The translations under genes were made by a program, and so were the position numbers. DNA of 64,000 bases. Origin: Proteobacteria bacterium ST_bin12. GTDB lineage: Bacteria > Pseudomonadota > Gammaproteobacteria > Burkholderiales > Methylophilaceae. The notes under the pieces were generated by a model, which searched no databases, had not been told where the DNA came from, and saw nothing but the letters and a program-made list of their open reading frames with translations. Shown here piece by piece: positions 33,009-43,547 of this stretch (the stretch's first letter is position 1; the number at the start of each line of letters is the position of its first letter). The stretch lies in NCBI GenBank assembly GCA_002083635.1, contig MSXP01000006.1:1-64000 (forward strand). Reading direction: 5' to 3'.

Positions 33009-33009
33009 T

Positions 33010-33579
33010 ATGATGCGCATTAACTTATTACCGCATCGCCAATTAAAACGCGCCGAGCGTCAACGCCAATTTGGATTAATGGCGTTAATGGCCGCCGTTG
33101 TAGCTGGTGCTATTGTGTTTACTGGCTGGACATATCTAGGCGCAAAAAGAGACTCTCAAATTGAACGCAATAGTCGTTTAGAAGCGGCAATTGCAAAATT
33201 AGATAAAGAAATTGCCGATATTAAAGATCTAAAAGATCAAATTAGCAATGTATTAGAGCGCAAGCAAATTGTTGAGAATTTACAAACGAATCGCAGTCAA
33301 TCGGTTGTGATTTTAGATGAACTTTCTCGTCAACTACCAGAGGGCTTGTACTTAAAAAGCATCAAGCAACAAGGTAACCTGATTATTTTAGAAGGCGTTG
33401 CAGATACGAACGCACGTGTAGCAACACTTGTGCGCAACCTAAGCGTTTCTAACTGGATGGAGTCACCCAATCTGATAGAAATTAAAGCAATGACAATAAA
33501 TGGTATTAAGCAAAACGACTTTACGCTGAATGTGTCGTTAAAAGTGCAAAAAGCTGAAGAAGCACCCAATAAAAAATAA
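33010..33579 (+). CDS. pilN: Type IV pilus assembly protein PilN
   Basis: Bitopic inner-membrane protein of 189 residues. It has the conserved N-terminal INLLPHR motif that binds PilM, one membrane helix (about 23-43), a coiled-coil segment and a ferredoxin-like periplasmic domain. It pairs with PilO to link the cytoplasmic PilM to PilP and PilQ. Two adjacent ATG codons (33010, 33013) are both possible starts. Confidence 0.93.
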   Translation: MMRINLLPHRQLKRAERQRQFGLMALMAAVVAGAIVFTGWTYLGAKRDSQIERNSRLEAAIAKLDKEIADIKDLKDQISNVLERKQIVENLQTNRSQSVVILDELSRQLPEGLYLKSIKQQGNLIILEGVADTNARVATLVRNLSVSNWMESPNLIEIKAMTINGIKQNDFTLNVSLKVQKAEEAPNKK

Positions 33580-33600
33580 AATCAAAGGGACATAATTGCG

Positions 33601-34236
33601 ATGAAATTAGATGATTTTAATAATATTGATATTAAAAATGCAGGCAGTTTACCAATGCCTGTTAAATTGGTTTTGCTGGGATTCATATGCGTTATCTTGA
33701 TAGGTTTGGGATACTGGTTTTTGTGGAGCCCTCAAATAGATGAATTCGATCAAGCTGAAGCAAAAGAGCAGGAGTTGCGTCAATTATTCTTAATTAAAAA
33801 GGGTCAAGCTGTAAAAATTGATGCTTACAAACAGCAGATGATTGATATCGAAAAAACATTCGGTGCATTACTCAAGCAGTTACCAGATAAATCTCAAATG
33901 GACGGATTGCTAACTGATATTAACCAAGCTGGTTTAGGCCGCGGATTAGAGTTTGAGCTATTTAAACCTGGGCAAGAAACGACTGCAGACTTTTACGCAG
34001 AAATGCCTATTCAAATTAAAATTAAAGGAAGTTATCACGATGTGGGCGCATTCGCGACTGATATTTCCAAGCTATCCAGAATTGTAACCTTGAACGATAT
34101 GGCGATATCCCCTTTAAACAAAGACACCAAAGACAGCCCTTTAATTTTAGAAGCAGTGGCAAAAACATATCGCTATCTCGATTCTTCAGAGCTTGCTGCT
34201 AAAAAAGCATCTGAAGTGAAAGAAGTTAAAAAATGA
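33601..34236 (+). CDS. pilO: Type IV pilus assembly protein PilO
   Basis: A 211-residue bitopic protein with one membrane segment (about 24-44), a coiled coil and a periplasmic ferredoxin-like domain (GLGRGLEFELFKPGQ, then an IKIKGSYHDVGAFATDISKL segment). It heterodimerises with PilN. Its stop overlaps the pilP start (ATGA). Confidence 0.93.
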   Translation: MKLDDFNNIDIKNAGSLPMPVKLVLLGFICVILIGLGYWFLWSPQIDEFDQAEAKEQELRQLFLIKKGQAVKIDAYKQQMIDIEKTFGALLKQLPDKSQMDGLLTDINQAGLGRGLEFELFKPGQETTADFYAEMPIQIKIKGSYHDVGAFATDISKLSRIVTLNDMAISPLNKDTKDSPLILEAVAKTYRYLDSSELAAKKASEVKEVKK

Positions 34237-34754
34237 TACGGTACAACTCTCTATTAAAATTACCTGTTATTTTGGTGTTAAGTTTATTGCTAGCGGCCTG
34301 TAATAGCAGTGAAGGCGACGACCTAGACAAATTCATGTCAAGCTCATCTAATACCATGAATAAAGGTGTAGAGCCCTTACCTGAAGTATTGCCATATTCG
34401 CCACTTCAATATAACGCTGATGGCACGCTAGCCGACCCATTCAGACCACGTAAAGCAGCAAGTAAAAATGGTTCATTACAACCCAACACAAATCGTCCAA
34501 AAGAAGCGCTTGAGGCTTATCCTCTAGAAAGTCTGAAATACGTAGGATTATTGAGCCGCAACAAATTGAGCTATGCACTGATTAAAACGCCAGACAACAC
34601 TTTACAACAAGTAAAAATCGGTAACTATTTAGGCCCTAACTATGGCCTAGTAACCGCCATTAATGAAAGTGATATTGCACTGAAAGAAATTGTGCAAGAT
34701 GACCTCACTGGTGACTGGATTGAACGTAGCGCAAGTATTAATCTGCAAGAATAA
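34233..34754 (+). CDS. pilP: Type IV pilus lipoprotein PilP
   Basis: A 173-residue lipoprotein with lipobox LLAAC (cysteine near residue 23), a flexible N-terminal half containing DPFRPRK, and a beta-sandwich C-terminal domain (ESLKYVGLLSRNKLSYALIKTPDN, VKIGNYLGPNYG). It connects PilNO to the secretin PilQ. It overlaps pilO by 4 bases and is followed immediately by pilQ. Confidence 0.93.
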   Translation: MIRYNSLLKLPVILVLSLLLAACNSSEGDDLDKFMSSSSNTMNKGVEPLPEVLPYSPLQYNADGTLADPFRPRKAASKNGSLQPNTNRPKEALEAYPLESLKYVGLLSRNKLSYALIKTPDNTLQQVKIGNYLGPNYGLVTAINESDIALKEIVQDDLTGDWIERSASINLQE

Positions 34755-36929
34755 ATGATGGGAAAGAATATGCTTAACACGATAAAAAAATTTTTTACAC
34801 TGCCGCTACTGATAATCAGTCTTAGCCTTAGTCTTGCTCAGAGCGTTTTTGCAGAAGAAGACCCCGCCTTAGATAACAAAATTGAAAGCATTGATTTTTC
34901 TGCACTTTCTGGTGGTCGCGTCAGTATTCGTTTGCAGATGAAAGAAGCCCTGACCAACCCGCCAGCTGGCTTTACGCTCAACAATCCTGCTCGCATTGCT
35001 TTGGATTTTCCAAATACAGCCAACGGTTTGAGTAAGAATAATATTTCAAGTGAGCAAGGTGCGCTCAAAAGCGTTTCATTTGCACAAGCAAAAGATCGCA
35101 CACGCGTGGTGCTGAATTTATCTAAAAACGTTAACTACAATACTGTTTTAAACGGCAAAGAGGTCATCATCACGCTTCAAGGCAATGAAGCAAGTGTTGG
35201 AAACACCAGCACAGAAACGCGTTTTGCAGAAGCGCGAGCTACCAGCCAAAGCCATGCTATTACCAATGTAGATTTTGCTCGCGGCAAAAATGGTGAAGGT
35301 CGCATTATTGTGGATTTATCTGATGCCAACTCAGGTATTAATATTAAGCAAAAAGGTAAGTTAATTATAGTTGATTTTGTAAATACAGATGTCTCTGCTG
35401 ATTTGCAACGTCGCTTGAATGTGATTAATTTCAACACACCTGTTTTGTATGTAGACACCATGAAACAAGGAAAAAACAGCCGAATTTCTATTGAACCTAA
35501 AGGCATATGGGAGCAATCTGCGTATCAGGCCGACAAAAAATTTATCATTGATGTGCGTCAGGTTATTGAAGATCCAGACAAATTGGTAAAAGGCTCTAAA
35601 CCTGGTTACTCTGGTGAAAAACTATCTCTTAACTTTCAAAATATTGAAGTGCGTTCAGTGTTACAAGTGATTGCAGACTTTACTGGTTTGAATATTATTA
35701 CCAGTGACACCGTAACAGGCAATTTAACGCTAAGACTTAAAGATGTTCCATGGGATCAAGCTATGGATATTATCATGAAAAACAAAGGCTTAACGATGCG
35801 AAAATCAGGCAATGTGATTACTGTTGCCCCATCAGAAGAAGTGACAGCAAAAGATAAAGCGCAACTAGAGGCGACGCAAGCGATTGAAGATTTAGAGCCG
35901 TTACGCACAGAATCTTTTACACTTAAATATCAAAAAGCTTCAGAATTCAATAAAATTTTAGATGGCAGCAACTCATCTGGCGGCATTGCTACTGCAGGAG
36001 CCCCTGGGCAAAACCGTATTTTATCTAAACGCGGCAATGTGAATTACGATCCACGCACCAATACGCTGTTCATTCAAGACACCGCAAAAAAACTTGAAGA
36101 AATTCAGGCAATTATCAACAAAGTAGACGTATCTGTTAAACAAGTGATGATTGAATCACGTCTTGTTCTAGCTGAAGACACTTTTAGTAAAAGTTTAGGT
36201 GCTAGATTCGGTGTTCAAAGCGCTACGACCCCAGGCAACAACAGTTTAAGTCTTGGTGGAACACTAAATAACGGTGTTACAACTGGAGTAGGCACGCCTA
36301 ACGCAGCTGTTATCGGAACTACCGATATTAACGGCAATACTGGCTTAAATTCTAATCTACCCGTTGCTAACGCATTTGGTAGCATTGCTTTTAGTTTGTT
36401 CAGACTACCAGCTGGATTACTATTAAACTTAGAGCTCTCAGCATTAGAAAGCGACAGACGGGGCAAAATCGTTTCTAGTCCGCGTGTGACGACTGCTAAT
36501 CAACAAACAGCACGAATTGCACAAGGTGTTGAAATTCCCTACTTACAAGCATCTAGCAGCGGTGCAGCTAATATTGCCTTTAAAAAAGCAGAGTTAAGTT
36601 TAGAAGTCACACCACAAATCACACCAGACGATAAAATCATTATGGATCTTGAAGTCAGAAAAGATTCTCCTGGCGATGTTGTTGCTGGTGTGCCTGCAAT
36701 CAATACGCAAAATGTTAAAACCCAAGTACTAGTATCTAACGGAGAAACAGCAGTGTTAGGCGGTATTTTTGAACAAACCGAAAACAATAGTGTGGATAAA
36801 GTACCATTCTTTGGTGATATTCCAATTATTGGCAACGCATTTAAACGCCGCACAAAACAAGACGACAAAAGCGAGTTGCTCATCTTTATTACGCCAAAAA
36901 TTATGGATGAAAGTTTGGGCTTAAGATAA
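34755..36929 (+). CDS. pilQ: Type IV pilus secretin PilQ
   Basis: Outer-membrane channel for the pilus and for DNA uptake. In 724 residues: signal peptide (cleavage after VFA, about residue 33), two AMIN domains (about 40-260) that bind peptidoglycan, an STN-type N0 domain (NFQNIEVRSVLQVIADFTGLNIITSD), an N1 domain, and the secretin core with VGTPNAAVIG and VEIPYLQAS regions, ending in FGDIPIIGNAFKRR and LLIFITPKIM. A strong terminator follows the gene. Confidence 0.96.
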   Translation: MMGKNMLNTIKKFFTLPLLIISLSLSLAQSVFAEEDPALDNKIESIDFSALSGGRVSIRLQMKEALTNPPAGFTLNNPARIALDFPNTANGLSKNNISSEQGALKSVSFAQAKDRTRVVLNLSKNVNYNTVLNGKEVIITLQGNEASVGNTSTETRFAEARATSQSHAITNVDFARGKNGEGRIIVDLSDANSGINIKQKGKLIIVDFVNTDVSADLQRRLNVINFNTPVLYVDTMKQGKNSRISIEPKGIWEQSAYQADKKFIIDVRQVIEDPDKLVKGSKPGYSGEKLSLNFQNIEVRSVLQVIADFTGLNIITSDTVTGNLTLRLKDVPWDQAMDIIMKNKGLTMRKSGNVITVAPSEEVTAKDKAQLEATQAIEDLEPLRTESFTLKYQKASEFNKILDGSNSSGGIATAGAPGQNRILSKRGNVNYDPRTNTLFIQDTAKKLEEIQAIINKVDVSVKQVMIESRLVLAEDTFSKSLGARFGVQSATTPGNNSLSLGGTLNNGVTTGVGTPNAAVIGTTDINGNTGLNSNLPVANAFGSIAFSLFRLPAGLLLNLELSALESDRRGKIVSSPRVTTANQQTARIAQGVEIPYLQASSSGAANIAFKKAELSLEVTPQITPDDKIIMDLEVRKDSPGDVVAGVPAINTQNVKTQVLVSNGETAVLGGIFEQTENNSVDKVPFFGDIPIIGNAFKRRTKQDDKSELLIFITPKIMDESLGLR

Positions 36930-36971
36930 GCTAAATTGAAGACTTAACTGACAGAACGCACGCTTTAACTT

Positions 36972-37004
36972 AAAATGCCTATCATTAACTTGATAGGCAT
37001 TTTT
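36972..37004 (+). terminator. Intrinsic terminator after pilQ
   Basis: AAAATGCCTATCA (36972-36984), a 6-base loop, and TGATAGGCATTTT (36991-37003) form a perfect 13-base stem ending in T-rich sequence. It separates pilMNOPQ from aroK. Confidence 0.9.
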
Positions 37005-37029
37005 GCTTAAAAATTAGCGACAAAATATT

Positions 37030-37557
37030 GTGATGGAAGTGAATAACATTTTTTTTATTGGTTTGATGGGTGCGGGTAAAACCACCATTGGCAAAATTTT
37101 AGCCAAATATTTAAACAAACAATTTTATGACACCGATGTAGAAATCGAAAAGCGCACTGGCGTTAAAATACCGGTTATTTTTGATTTAGAAGGTGAAGCA
37201 GGCTTTCGTAAGCGCGAAACTGCGGTTATTCAAGATTTAGTCAGCCAACAACATATTGTGATGGCCACTGGTGGTGGTGCAGTTATCGCGGCAGAGAATC
37301 GTGAATTATTAAAAGCCAATGGACATGTGATTTATCTGCGCGCCAATGTGACTGAGCTTTGGCACAGAACGCGAAATGATAAACACAGGCCACTTTTGCA
37401 AAATGTCGATATTCGCACCAAGTTAGAGCAACTATATGCAGAGCGCAACCCTTTATATACTGAAGTGGCAAGTCATATTATTGATACGGGCAATCAGCCC
37501 GTAGGTAGCATTATTGCCAAGATACAATCCGCTTTAGACCTAAAATTTCAAGATTAA
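37030..37557 (+). CDS. aroK: Shikimate kinase
   Basis: Phosphorylates shikimate with ATP. The 175 residues hold Walker [10 protein letters not shown] (11-19), the shikimate-binding [17 protein letters not shown] and ATGGGAV segments, and the RNDKHRPLL lid. Start is GTG 37030 or ATG 37033. aroB follows 8 bases later; the pilQ-aroK-aroB order is common in proteobacteria. Confidence 0.96.
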   Translation: MMEVNNIFFIGLMGAGKTTIGKILAKYLNKQFYDTDVEIEKRTGVKIPVIFDLEGEAGFRKRETAVIQDLVSQQHIVMATGGGAVIAAENRELLKANGHVIYLRANVTELWHRTRNDKHRPLLQNVDIRTKLEQLYAERNPLYTEVASHIIDTGNQPVGSIIAKIQSALDLKFQD

Positions 37558-37565
37558 AATACTTA

Positions 37566-38645
37566 ATGATACAAACTTTACACGTAGCACTAGATAACCG
37601 CTCTTACCCAATTCATATTGGGTCTAATTTGCTTAGTCAGGCCGATTTAATTCTGCCGCATCTTAAGCGTAAATATGTAGCCATTGTCACCAATACAACG
37701 GTTGCGCCTTTGTATTTAGAAAAATTGACTAGCACACTGCAAAATGCTGGCGTTACAGTCATTGAAATTATCTTACCCGACGGTGAAGCTTATAAAAACA
37801 CAGAAACACTTAACCGCATTTATGACGCACTTTTAAAAAATCGTTGTGAACGTAGCACAACGTTAATTGCATTAGGTGGTGGTGTGATTGGCGATTTAAC
37901 GGGTTATGCAGCAGCAACCTATTTGCGCGGCGTGCCGTTTATTCAAGTACCTACCACATTGCTTTCACAGGTTGATTCTAGTGTTGGCGGTAAAACAGGC
38001 ATTAATCACCCATTGGGTAAAAATATGATCGGTGCGTTTTATCAACCCAAGTTAGTATTGGCTGATATTGACGCGCTACAAACCTTGCCACCACGCGAAC
38101 TATCCGCTGGTCTGGCTGAAGTGATTAAATATGGGCTGATTCGTGATGCCGATTTTTTTGATTGGCTAGAAGTGAATATTGGCAAATTAATGGCTTTAGA
38201 CGAAGCCGCCATTAGCTATGCCATTTACCGCTCTTGCCAGAACAAAGCCGAAGTCGTCGCCGCAGACGAACACGAAACAGGCGAGCGCGCCCTGCTTAAT
38301 CTTGGCCATACTTTTGGTCATGCCATTGAAAATGCCATGGGCTACGGTGTTTGGCTGCATGGCGAAGCGGTTGCGGCAGGTACAATCATGGCTGCAGATT
38401 TATCAAAACGGATGAACTGGTTAAATGCAGACGAATTTGCGCGAATACTTAACCTATTAAATGCGTCGAATTTGCCCTTGCAAGCACCCAAATTAGGTGT
38501 GACTAAGTATTTGGACTTAATGGCGGGCGATAAAAAAGTAGCAGATGGCAAAATAAGGTTAGTTTTACAGCAAGGCATTGGCAAAGCGGTGATTACCGGC
38601 GATTACGATGCAAACAAACTTAATGAAACATTGTCGTTAACTTAA
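37566..38645 (+). CDS. aroB: 3-Dehydroquinate synthase
   Basis: Second step of the shikimate pathway, NAD-dependent and using a divalent metal. In 359 residues: the NAD-binding LPDGEAYKN and [19 protein letters not shown], the [34 protein letters not shown] active-site region, and metal ligands in GHTFGHAIE and [10 protein letters not shown]. It lies between aroK and dgt with only a 1-base gap to dgt. Confidence 0.97.
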   Translation: MIQTLHVALDNRSYPIHIGSNLLSQADLILPHLKRKYVAIVTNTTVAPLYLEKLTSTLQNAGVTVIEIILPDGEAYKNTETLNRIYDALLKNRCERSTTLIALGGGVIGDLTGYAAATYLRGVPFIQVPTTLLSQVDSSVGGKTGINHPLGKNMIGAFYQPKLVLADIDALQTLPPRELSAGLAEVIKYGLIRDADFFDWLEVNIGKLMALDEAAISYAIYRSCQNKAEVVAADEHETGERALLNLGHTFGHAIENAMGYGVWLHGEAVAAGTIMAADLSKRMNWLNADEFARILNLLNASNLPLQAPKLGVTKYLDLMAGDKKVADGKIRLVLQQGIGKAVITGDYDANKLNETLSLT

Positions 38646-38646
38646 G

Positions 38647-39771
38647 ATGAATACACTTGCCACCTACGCCGCCAACCCAGAAACAACGCTTGGCAGGCGC
38701 TTTCAAGAAGCGTCATCCCCTCTTCGCAACGCTTTTCAGCGCGACCGTGACCGCATTATTCACTCTACCGCTTTTCGCCGTTTAGAATACAAAACCCAAG
38801 TATTTGTGAATCATGAAGGCGATTTGTTTCGCACACGCTTAACGCATAGCCTAGAAGTTGCACAAATCGCGCGCGGTATTGCGCGCACGCTTAATCTGCA
38901 TGAAGACTTAACCGAGGCGATAGCGCTTGCACACGATTTAGGCCACACGCCATTTGGTCACGCAGGCCAAGATGCGCTCAACGATTGCATGCGCGATTAC
39001 GGTGGCTTTGAGCACAACTTACAATCTTTACGCGTGGTCGATCAATTAGAGCAACGTTATGCCGAATTTGACGGCCTGAATTTAACATTTGAACTGCGAG
39101 AAGGCATTCTTAAACACTGTTCACTTAAAAATGCCAAACAATTGGGCGATGTTGGTCAGCGCTTTATTGACAAAACCAACCCTAGCTTAGAAGCGCAATT
39201 AACCAACTTTGCCGATGAAATTGCCTACAACAATCACGATATTGATGATGGCTTACGTTCTGGCTTGATTACGGTAGAACAACTGCAACAAGTTGAGCTA
39301 TTTAACTCGCAGCTAGAAACCGTTAAAACCAAATATCCGCAAATAGAACAAAGGCGGCTCGTCCACGAAACCGTGCGCCGCATGATTAACATTTTGGTGG
39401 TCGATTTATGCCAAACCAGCGCACACAATATCGCGCAACTTAACCCTAAAAATATCCAAGATATTCGCCAAGCACCCTATTTAATCGCATTTAGCCCAGC
39501 GGTTACGCAACAAAATTTGGCCTTAAAACAGTTTTTACGTCAAAATTTATATCATCACTACAAAGTTAATCGCATGAGCGCAAAGGCCATGCGCATTATT
39601 CGCGAGTTGTTTGAAGTTTTTTTTAATGACATCACCCTAATGCCGCCAGAACATCAAACAAACGCCAAGCAAGAAAAAGCGCGTGCTGTTGCCGATTATA
39701 TTGCAGGCATGACTGACCGATTTGCCATACGTGAGCACCGCAGACTGTTTACCGTTGAAGCAGAGCTTTAG
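38647..39771 (+). CDS. dgt: dGTPase-like HD-domain triphosphohydrolase
   Basis: HD-superfamily nucleotide hydrolase of 374 residues, of the shorter dGTPase-like group (about 370-390 residues). Metal ligands are visible as H67 ([15 protein letters not shown]), H96-D97 ([13 protein letters not shown]) and a later aspartate in [12 protein letters not shown]. It is expected to hydrolyse dGTP or other dNTPs to the nucleoside and triphosphate. The start is one base after the aroB stop. Confidence 0.9.
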   Translation: MNTLATYAANPETTLGRRFQEASSPLRNAFQRDRDRIIHSTAFRRLEYKTQVFVNHEGDLFRTRLTHSLEVAQIARGIARTLNLHEDLTEAIALAHDLGHTPFGHAGQDALNDCMRDYGGFEHNLQSLRVVDQLEQRYAEFDGLNLTFELREGILKHCSLKNAKQLGDVGQRFIDKTNPSLEAQLTNFADEIAYNNHDIDDGLRSGLITVEQLQQVELFNSQLETVKTKYPQIEQRRLVHETVRRMINILVVDLCQTSAHNIAQLNPKNIQDIRQAPYLIAFSPAVTQQNLALKQFLRQNLYHHYKVNRMSAKAMRIIRELFEVFFNDITLMPPEHQTNAKQEKARAVADYIAGMTDRFAIREHRRLFTVEAEL

Positions 39772-39978
39772 CGTATATCCACATCACAAACGAACAAACA
39801 ACTGAACCAATAGTAAAAAAATGTTGCATATAAACAACAATTGTCTTTAATCACGCATAAAAGTCACAAAAACCTTGCCGTCAAAACAGCATCTTTGGCA
39901 TACTGTGTAAACTTTCTTAGTAAATAAATAGTGGTACGTTTTATTGGGAAAGTTGGTGAACTTTTTTTGTTTTTGCGA

Positions 39979-39992
39979 TTAATGTAAATCAA
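39979..39992. promoter_or_regulatory. Possible FNR/Anr-type site upstream of the porin gene
   Basis: TTAAT-GTAA-ATCAA differs from the FNR consensus TTGAT-N4-ATCAA at one position. It lies about 75-90 bases before the porin start within a 294-base, very AT-rich gene-free region (39772-40065). Base composition alone could produce it, so this is tentative. Confidence 0.3.
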
Positions 39993-40065
39993 TATTTAGC
40001 CTTAATCATAAAAATAAAGTTAATTTAAGTTACAAACTTTAAGAAATAAATTTTTGGAGATTCAT

Positions 40066-41349
40066 ATGAAAACAAAATTAAATTTAGCAGTTGCATCAGC
40101 TTTATTAGCTGTAGCTTCAAGCGCTAACGCTGGCATTTTAATTCCAGCTGGCGATTGGACAATCGACATTAGTGGTAACGTTAATACTTACTACAACTAT
40201 ACATCTTGCGATGACAACGCAGGCCCAGCTATTACTGGTGGTTTAGCATGTAACATTGCACCAGGCAATGGTTCAGATGACAGCATCAGCAGCGTACGTA
40301 CTGGTTTGTTACCAGCTTTCTTAAGAGTTTCAGGTAAAACACGTCAAAACGACTTAGACATCGGCTTTACAGTCAGCTTTCAACCAGGTACTGCTTCTGG
40401 TGGTGCATTACGTACAACTGACCAAGAGAATCGTCAAACATTCTTAACATTTGGTGACAAATCATGGGGTACGATCAAATTAGGTCGTGATATCAGCCTA
40501 TATGGTTCAGACGCTCTTTTTAACGACATCACTATCTTAGGTACAGGTTCTAGCTTTGCTGGTGCTAACTACCGTGCTGGTGCTGCTCAAGGTGGTGGTA
40601 CTGGTGGCGTTTTTGGTAACCCAACTTCAGGTACTTCATTAGGTCGTATCGGTATTGGTTATCTATACCCTGAGTGGGTTGCTCAAGTTGCTTACCTATC
40701 ACCAAACTGGAATGGTTTCTCATTCGGTGCTTCAGTAGTTGAACCGTTCCAAAACATTACTGGTGCTGGTGGTGCTCAATTTGACTACAGCCAACCTGGC
40801 TTCCAAGGCAAAGCGTCTTACGAGTGGGCTGGCGATGTAGGCGGTAAAGTTTGGTCTAGCTTCTGGACACAAAAAGTAGATGGCGTTGCAACAGCTACTA
40901 ATGGCATTCAAGACTACCGCGCAACTATTTTTGATATTGGTACAAAATTAACATTAGGTGATTTTGAATTAGTAGCAACTTACTACGACGGTGACGGTGC
41001 TGGTACAACTGGCTTCTTGTTATTTGGTAGTGATGCAAATGGTAACGAGCGTGATTCAGATGGCGGCTACGTTCAACTTGGTTACAAAATCCCAGGTATC
41101 GGTACTAAAATTGTTGCCAGCTACGGTGAGTCTAACTTAGATGATAATGCAGTTGACCGCGGCACTAACTTAATTGAGAAAAATAGCTCATGGGTATTAG
41201 GTGCTTACCACCCATTAACAAAAAGCTTAAACTTAGTTGCTGAATACACAAGCACTAAATCTGAAGCACAAAACAGCAACCCATTAACTGGTGGTGCTCG
41301 TGATGTTGATGAAGATAACATCTCTTTAGGCGCAATCTTATTCTTCTAG
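40066..41349 (+). CDS. Outer-membrane porin (gram-negative general porin family)
   Basis: A 427-residue beta-barrel protein. A clear signal peptide (MKTKLNLAVASALLAVASSANA, cleavage after A22) precedes alternating amphipathic strands rich in Gly, Asn, Tyr and Phe, and the chain ends in a C-terminal phenylalanine (ILFF), the outer-membrane sorting signal. GGAGA lies 5 bases before ATG 40066; a TTG 12 bases upstream is not needed. The short preferred-codon usage suggests high expression. Its substrate is unknown. The gene stands alone, with its own terminators. Confidence 0.9.
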   Translation: MKTKLNLAVASALLAVASSANAGILIPAGDWTIDISGNVNTYYNYTSCDDNAGPAITGGLACNIAPGNGSDDSISSVRTGLLPAFLRVSGKTRQNDLDIGFTVSFQPGTASGGALRTTDQENRQTFLTFGDKSWGTIKLGRDISLYGSDALFNDITILGTGSSFAGANYRAGAAQGGGTGGVFGNPTSGTSLGRIGIGYLYPEWVAQVAYLSPNWNGFSFGASVVEPFQNITGAGGAQFDYSQPGFQGKASYEWAGDVGGKVWSSFWTQKVDGVATATNGIQDYRATIFDIGTKLTLGDFELVATYYDGDGAGTTGFLLFGSDANGNERDSDGGYVQLGYKIPGIGTKIVASYGESNLDDNAVDRGTNLIEKNSSWVLGAYHPLTKSLNLVAEYTSTKSEAQNSNPLTGGARDVDEDNISLGAILFF

Positions 41350-41390
41350 TTTAATGCAGGCTTAGCCTGCTTAAATAAATGAATAAAATA

Positions 41391-41417
41391 AAACGGCAAC
41401 TTAGGTTGCCGTTTTTT
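41391..41417 (+). terminator. Intrinsic terminator of the porin gene
   Basis: AAACGGCAAC (41391-41400), loop TTAG, GTTGCCGTTT (41405-41414) followed by more T. A smaller hairpin GCAGGC-TTA-GCCTGC lies just before it at 41356-41370, right after the stop codon. Confidence 0.92.
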
Positions 41418-41485
41418 TATGCCTGTTTTAAGGGTTAAGTCTGCGGCTTATCACGCATGAGCGAATTGATTTATAATCTTGGCTC

Positions 41486-42346
41486 ATGCCAATCAACATT
41501 CAACAGTTACGACAACACAGCCAACAAAAACTCGTTACACAACTGGGGTTAACGCGACAAGATGCGCAGTTTGAATCGCAACTTTTGCTGCAAACTGTTT
41601 TAAAAGTCAATCGCGCTTGGCTGATTGCGCACGAAAGTGAGATGCTGGCAGCTAATGATGATGAATCATTTGAAGGACTGCTTAATCGACGCGCAAAAGG
41701 CGAGCCTATTGCTCATATCATCGGTTATCGCGAATTTTATGGTTTGCGTTTAAAAGTAACGCTCGATACGCTGATTCCCAGACCTGATACTGAAACCTTA
41801 GTGGAGGCAGCCTTAACAAAAATACCAATTACTGCGCACTCAAATATTCTAGATTTAGGCACAGGAACAGGTGCAATTGCGTTGGCTATTGCACACAACC
41901 GCCTGCAATCAAATGTGATAGCCACAGACATTTCACAACAGGCGCTTAATGTTGCGATTGAAAATGCAACAAACTTAACGATTCAAAACGTTCAATTTAT
42001 ACAAAGTGATTGGTTTTTGGGTATGAGCCATCAACAATTTGATGTGATTGTAAGTAATCCACCCTATATTGAAGCCGATGATATCCACTTAAGCCAAGGT
42101 GATTTACGTTTTGAGCCTTTGTCTGCATTGGCATCGGGTAAAGATGGTTTGGATGATATTCGTCGGATTGCTCACAGCGCACCCAATCATCTAAAGCCAA
42201 ACGGCTGGCTGATGTTTGAGCATGGTTACAAACAAGCCCAACATGTCGCTGACATAATGGCCGAAAATGGTTTTAGTCAGATTAGCCATATGAAAGATTT
42301 AGCAGGAATTTTACGCGTAACAATGGGCCAGTTATCTAAACTGTGA
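41486..42346 (+). CDS. prmC: Release factor glutamine methyltransferase
   Basis: Methylates the GGQ glutamine of release factors 1 and 2 with S-adenosylmethionine. The 286 residues include an N-terminal helical domain, PRPDTETL before the fold, the SAM motif LDLGTGTGAIALAIA, and the catalytic NPPY motif (about residue 191). In many relatives prmC follows prfA; here it is 24 kb away. Confidence 0.95.
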   Translation: MPINIQQLRQHSQQKLVTQLGLTRQDAQFESQLLLQTVLKVNRAWLIAHESEMLAANDDESFEGLLNRRAKGEPIAHIIGYREFYGLRLKVTLDTLIPRPDTETLVEAALTKIPITAHSNILDLGTGTGAIALAIAHNRLQSNVIATDISQQALNVAIENATNLTIQNVQFIQSDWFLGMSHQQFDVIVSNPPYIEADDIHLSQGDLRFEPLSALASGKDGLDDIRRIAHSAPNHLKPNGWLMFEHGYKQAQHVADIMAENGFSQISHMKDLAGILRVTMGQLSKL

Positions 42347-42419
42347 CAGATGGTAATGCTTAAAATGACAGGCTTAGCGACGGGGTTATTTATAGGCTTT
42401 TCAATAGTATAATTGCGGT

Positions 42420-43544
42420 ATGACAGAAATTAATTCAATCGGAATCGTTCAATCCAACACTGTGTATTTTGATTCATCACTGACGTTAAAAAGTGGCGAG
42501 GTGTTGCCGCAATTTCATTTGGTTTATGAAACCTATGGCACGTTGAATGCCGATAAAAGCAATGCCGTCATCATCTGCCATGCACTTTCTGGCAACCACC
42601 ATGTTGCAGGAAAATATGCAGAAACCGACAAAAATGCGGGCTGGTGGGATAATTTAATTGGCCCGAATAAACCGTTAGATACCAATAAGTTCTTTGTCAT
42701 TGGACTTAATAATTTGGGCGGCTGTCATGGCAGTTTTGGGCCATCTAGCATTAATCCTGCAACCAATCAGCCTTTTGGTGCAAGCTTCCCTATTGTGACT
42801 GTTGAAGATTGGGTTAACTCGCAAGCGAGACTTTTAGCCTATCTTGGCATTTCACAATTGGCGGCTGTGGTGGGCGGTAGCCTAGGCGGTATGCAGGCCT
42901 TGCAATGGACAATTGCCTACCCAGATTTGGTTCGCCACGCTTTGGTCATAGCATCTGCGCCCAATTTAACCGCACAAAATATTGCCTTTAATGAAGTAGC
43001 ACGCCAAGCAATTATGACCGACCCTGAGTTTCATGCGGGTGATTATTATGCCTACAACACGGTACCGCGGCGCGGCTTGCGTATCGCGCGCATGCTAGGG
43101 CATATCACTTATTTAAGCGATGATGCGATGGGTGAAAAATTTGGCCGCAAACTTAAAGACACCATTAAGTATGGTTTTGATGTGGAATTTGAAATGGAAT
43201 CTTACTTGCGTTACCAAGGCGATAAGTTTGCAGGCGAGTTTGATGCCAATACCTATTTGCGCATGACACGCGCACTTGATTATTACGATCCTGCACTGGA
43301 ATTTGATAACGATTTAAGTGCTGCCTTAAAAGTAGCTAAAGCACAATTTTTGGTGGTGTCTTTCACCAGCGATTGGCGTTTTTCACCTGCGCGCTCGCGC
43401 GAAATTGTGAAAGCGCTTCTGGATAACGAATTAACGGTTAGCTACGCCGAAGTGACTGCCGCGCATGGACATGACGCATTTTTAATGCCTGACGCACATT
43501 ACCATGCCATTTTACGGTCTTATTTACAAAAAATTGAGGTATAA
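42420..43544 (+). CDS. metX: Homoserine O-acetyltransferase (or succinyltransferase) MetX
   Basis: Alpha/beta-hydrolase that acylates homoserine as the entry to methionine synthesis. In 374 residues: nucleophile Ser154 in [10 protein letters not shown], the aspartate in FTSDWRFSP (about 321), the histidine in HGHDAFLMP (about 354), and the GNHHVAGKY oxyanion region. Acetyl versus succinyl specificity cannot be settled by eye. Its partner metW starts 3 bases after the stop, the standard metXW pair. Confidence 0.95.
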   Translation: MTEINSIGIVQSNTVYFDSSLTLKSGEVLPQFHLVYETYGTLNADKSNAVIICHALSGNHHVAGKYAETDKNAGWWDNLIGPNKPLDTNKFFVIGLNNLGGCHGSFGPSSINPATNQPFGASFPIVTVEDWVNSQARLLAYLGISQLAAVVGGSLGGMQALQWTIAYPDLVRHALVIASAPNLTAQNIAFNEVARQAIMTDPEFHAGDYYAYNTVPRRGLRIARMLGHITYLSDDAMGEKFGRKLKDTIKYGFDVEFEMESYLRYQGDKFAGEFDANTYLRMTRALDYYDPALEFDNDLSAALKVAKAQFLVVSFTSDWRFSPARSREIVKALLDNELTVSYAEVTAAHGHDAFLMPDAHYHAILRSYLQKIEV

Positions 43545-43547
43545 AAC

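Noticed and set aside
42347..42419. SAM riboswitch before metX
   Set aside because: The 73-base gap is short and I see no paired elements typical of SAM-I, SAM-II or SAH riboswitches.
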